This document shows, piece after piece, positions 63,086-64,000 of a stretch of DNA of 64,000 nt. The stretch lies in NCBI GenBank assembly GCA_030062745.1, contig CP099839.1, positions 3,291,001 through 3,355,000 of the forward strand. Reading direction: 5' to 3'. The DNA comes from Capitulum mitella (taxonomy: Eukaryota > Arthropoda > Thecostraca > Pollicipedomorpha > Pollicipedidae). A program made the position numbers and the translations under genes. The number at the start of each line of letters is the position of its first letter. Within the stretch, counting starts at the first letter, position 1. A model generated the notes under the pieces. The model was not told the origin of the DNA. It saw only the letters and a program-made list of their open reading frames with translations, and did not search any database.

Positions 63086-64000
63086 ACTGTGCGTCCCGCT
63101 GCAAACGAAAGGAAGCATGCATGGCTGACGACTGAGTTACATTACAGCGGAAGAATGCCTCTTGTGTGTAGATATAGACGTTGCATGTTTTATATAGACG
63201 TCCTCAGAATATTTTTCTCAATAAAGTTTTCACAATTCGGAACGAAATGACATTTTTGCAACAGCATGTTTATTGCTTCGTTTATGACGCGGAAGAGTAA
63301 CTTTCTTCGTGGACCCTACTGGATTGCTGTAGATTGCTGTCATTCATACCGGATGGTTGTTGCAGGCCCTCAGATTCGTGGCAAAAAGTTTCAGATGTGG
63401 CTTGCTCTCGACCGGCGCCATGAATGTCTGTGCCGCGCCAGTTTTGGTGTCGGCTCGCGGCCGCTGGTTGCTGAACACGTTTCTTTGCGGGTGTTCGTTG
63501 CTATAGAGCATTGAAATGCTTTAACATCTGGCTCCCTGCGATTGCAGACGCTTTGCATTCTGTTCATGCCCAGTTGTTGTTTGGATTTCAATTTCACGAT
63601 CAAAACTTTCTGTCTGTTCGTTTAGTTTATTTCACGACCTCACCTCAGGCAAAACTATAACCAAAAAAAGCACGATAAACCGTTGCGTATATTGTGACTT
63701 CGCTATTTTATCAAGGCAAAAATATCACTGAGTGGTGCAGCATTATCGGGCATAGCCATGCTTTGAGGCCAACTGCGACCTGGCTTCTGCACACGATTCT
63801 GACCATTGAAAATGGGCAACAAATGCGCCGAAAAGGGGAATGAGCGCGGATCATTTGGCACATTGGCGCATTGCCGTAGTTATTTGGCACATCGTTACTT
63901 TTCCCGTCATGGACGAGTTTGCACCGTTTGGTATGGCTCGGTTTCTTACACGGCATCGCGCGAACTTCCAAGTCTCTCACAAACGGGATTCAGGACGTCT
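63086..64000. other. Unassigned right edge
   Basis: No similarity to copy 1 beyond 63085. AATAAAG at 63219 could be a polyadenylation signal of an unknown transcript. No exon supported. Confidence 0.4.

Overview
The window is animal nuclear DNA, not bacterial. It has split genes with GT-AG introns, dense simple repeats, many small inverted-repeat transposons, non-LTR retrotransposon pieces and a 500-N scaffold gap (25615-26114). AACCT (TTAGG) pentamers inside repeats, an intact alpha-L-iduronidase gene and GC-rich coding exons fit a non-insect arthropod, probably a crustacean. A barnacle is only a guess; the sequence does not settle the species.

Two genes are solid. IDUA (alpha-L-iduronidase, lysosomal glycosaminoglycan breakdown) is on the minus strand from 17249 to about 3821. 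Eleven exons join in phase and carry both catalytic glutamates; the last intron (4.4 kb) is filled with repeats. MUTYH (adenine DNA glycosylase, repair of A:8-oxoG mispairs) is on the plus strand from 49859 to 59548. Seven in-phase exons give 487 aa with catalytic Glu and Asp, an Fe-S cluster, a NUDIX-like domain and a C-terminal PCNA-binding box. Two further genes look real but are not identified: a TATA-driven, two-exon, Ala/Gly-rich secreted protein (21025-19926, minus) and a Ser/Thr-rich mucin-like secreted protein (31649-28272, minus). Several weaker candidate exons are listed with low confidence.

Layout: 1-6305 is one copy of a segmental duplication whose second copy is 58803-63085. Each copy starts in MUTYH sequence, so a second MUTYH copy runs off the left edge. 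IDUA fills 3.8-17.2 kb. 19.9-21.1 kb holds the Ala/Gly-rich gene. 22-28 kb is repeat-rich and contains the gap. 28.3-31.6 kb is the mucin-like gene. 32-48 kb is mostly transposon remains, including a 1.6-kb palindrome and two inverted copies of a 1.2-kb element. 48-59.5 kb is MUTYH with its 5' CpG desert. 59.5-64 kb is the second duplication copy and unassigned sequence.

The genes do not form a pathway; IDUA is a lysosomal hydrolase and MUTYH a nuclear/mitochondrial repair enzyme. The more unusual signals are: (a) a sharply bounded CpG desert over the 5' part of MUTYH, in which a MITE copy has lost the CpGs of its termini; (b) a filled/empty site pair for a hAT-type MITE between the two duplication copies; (c) two hAT-type MITE families recognisable by 8-bp target duplications; (d) foldback elements with an AACCT core.
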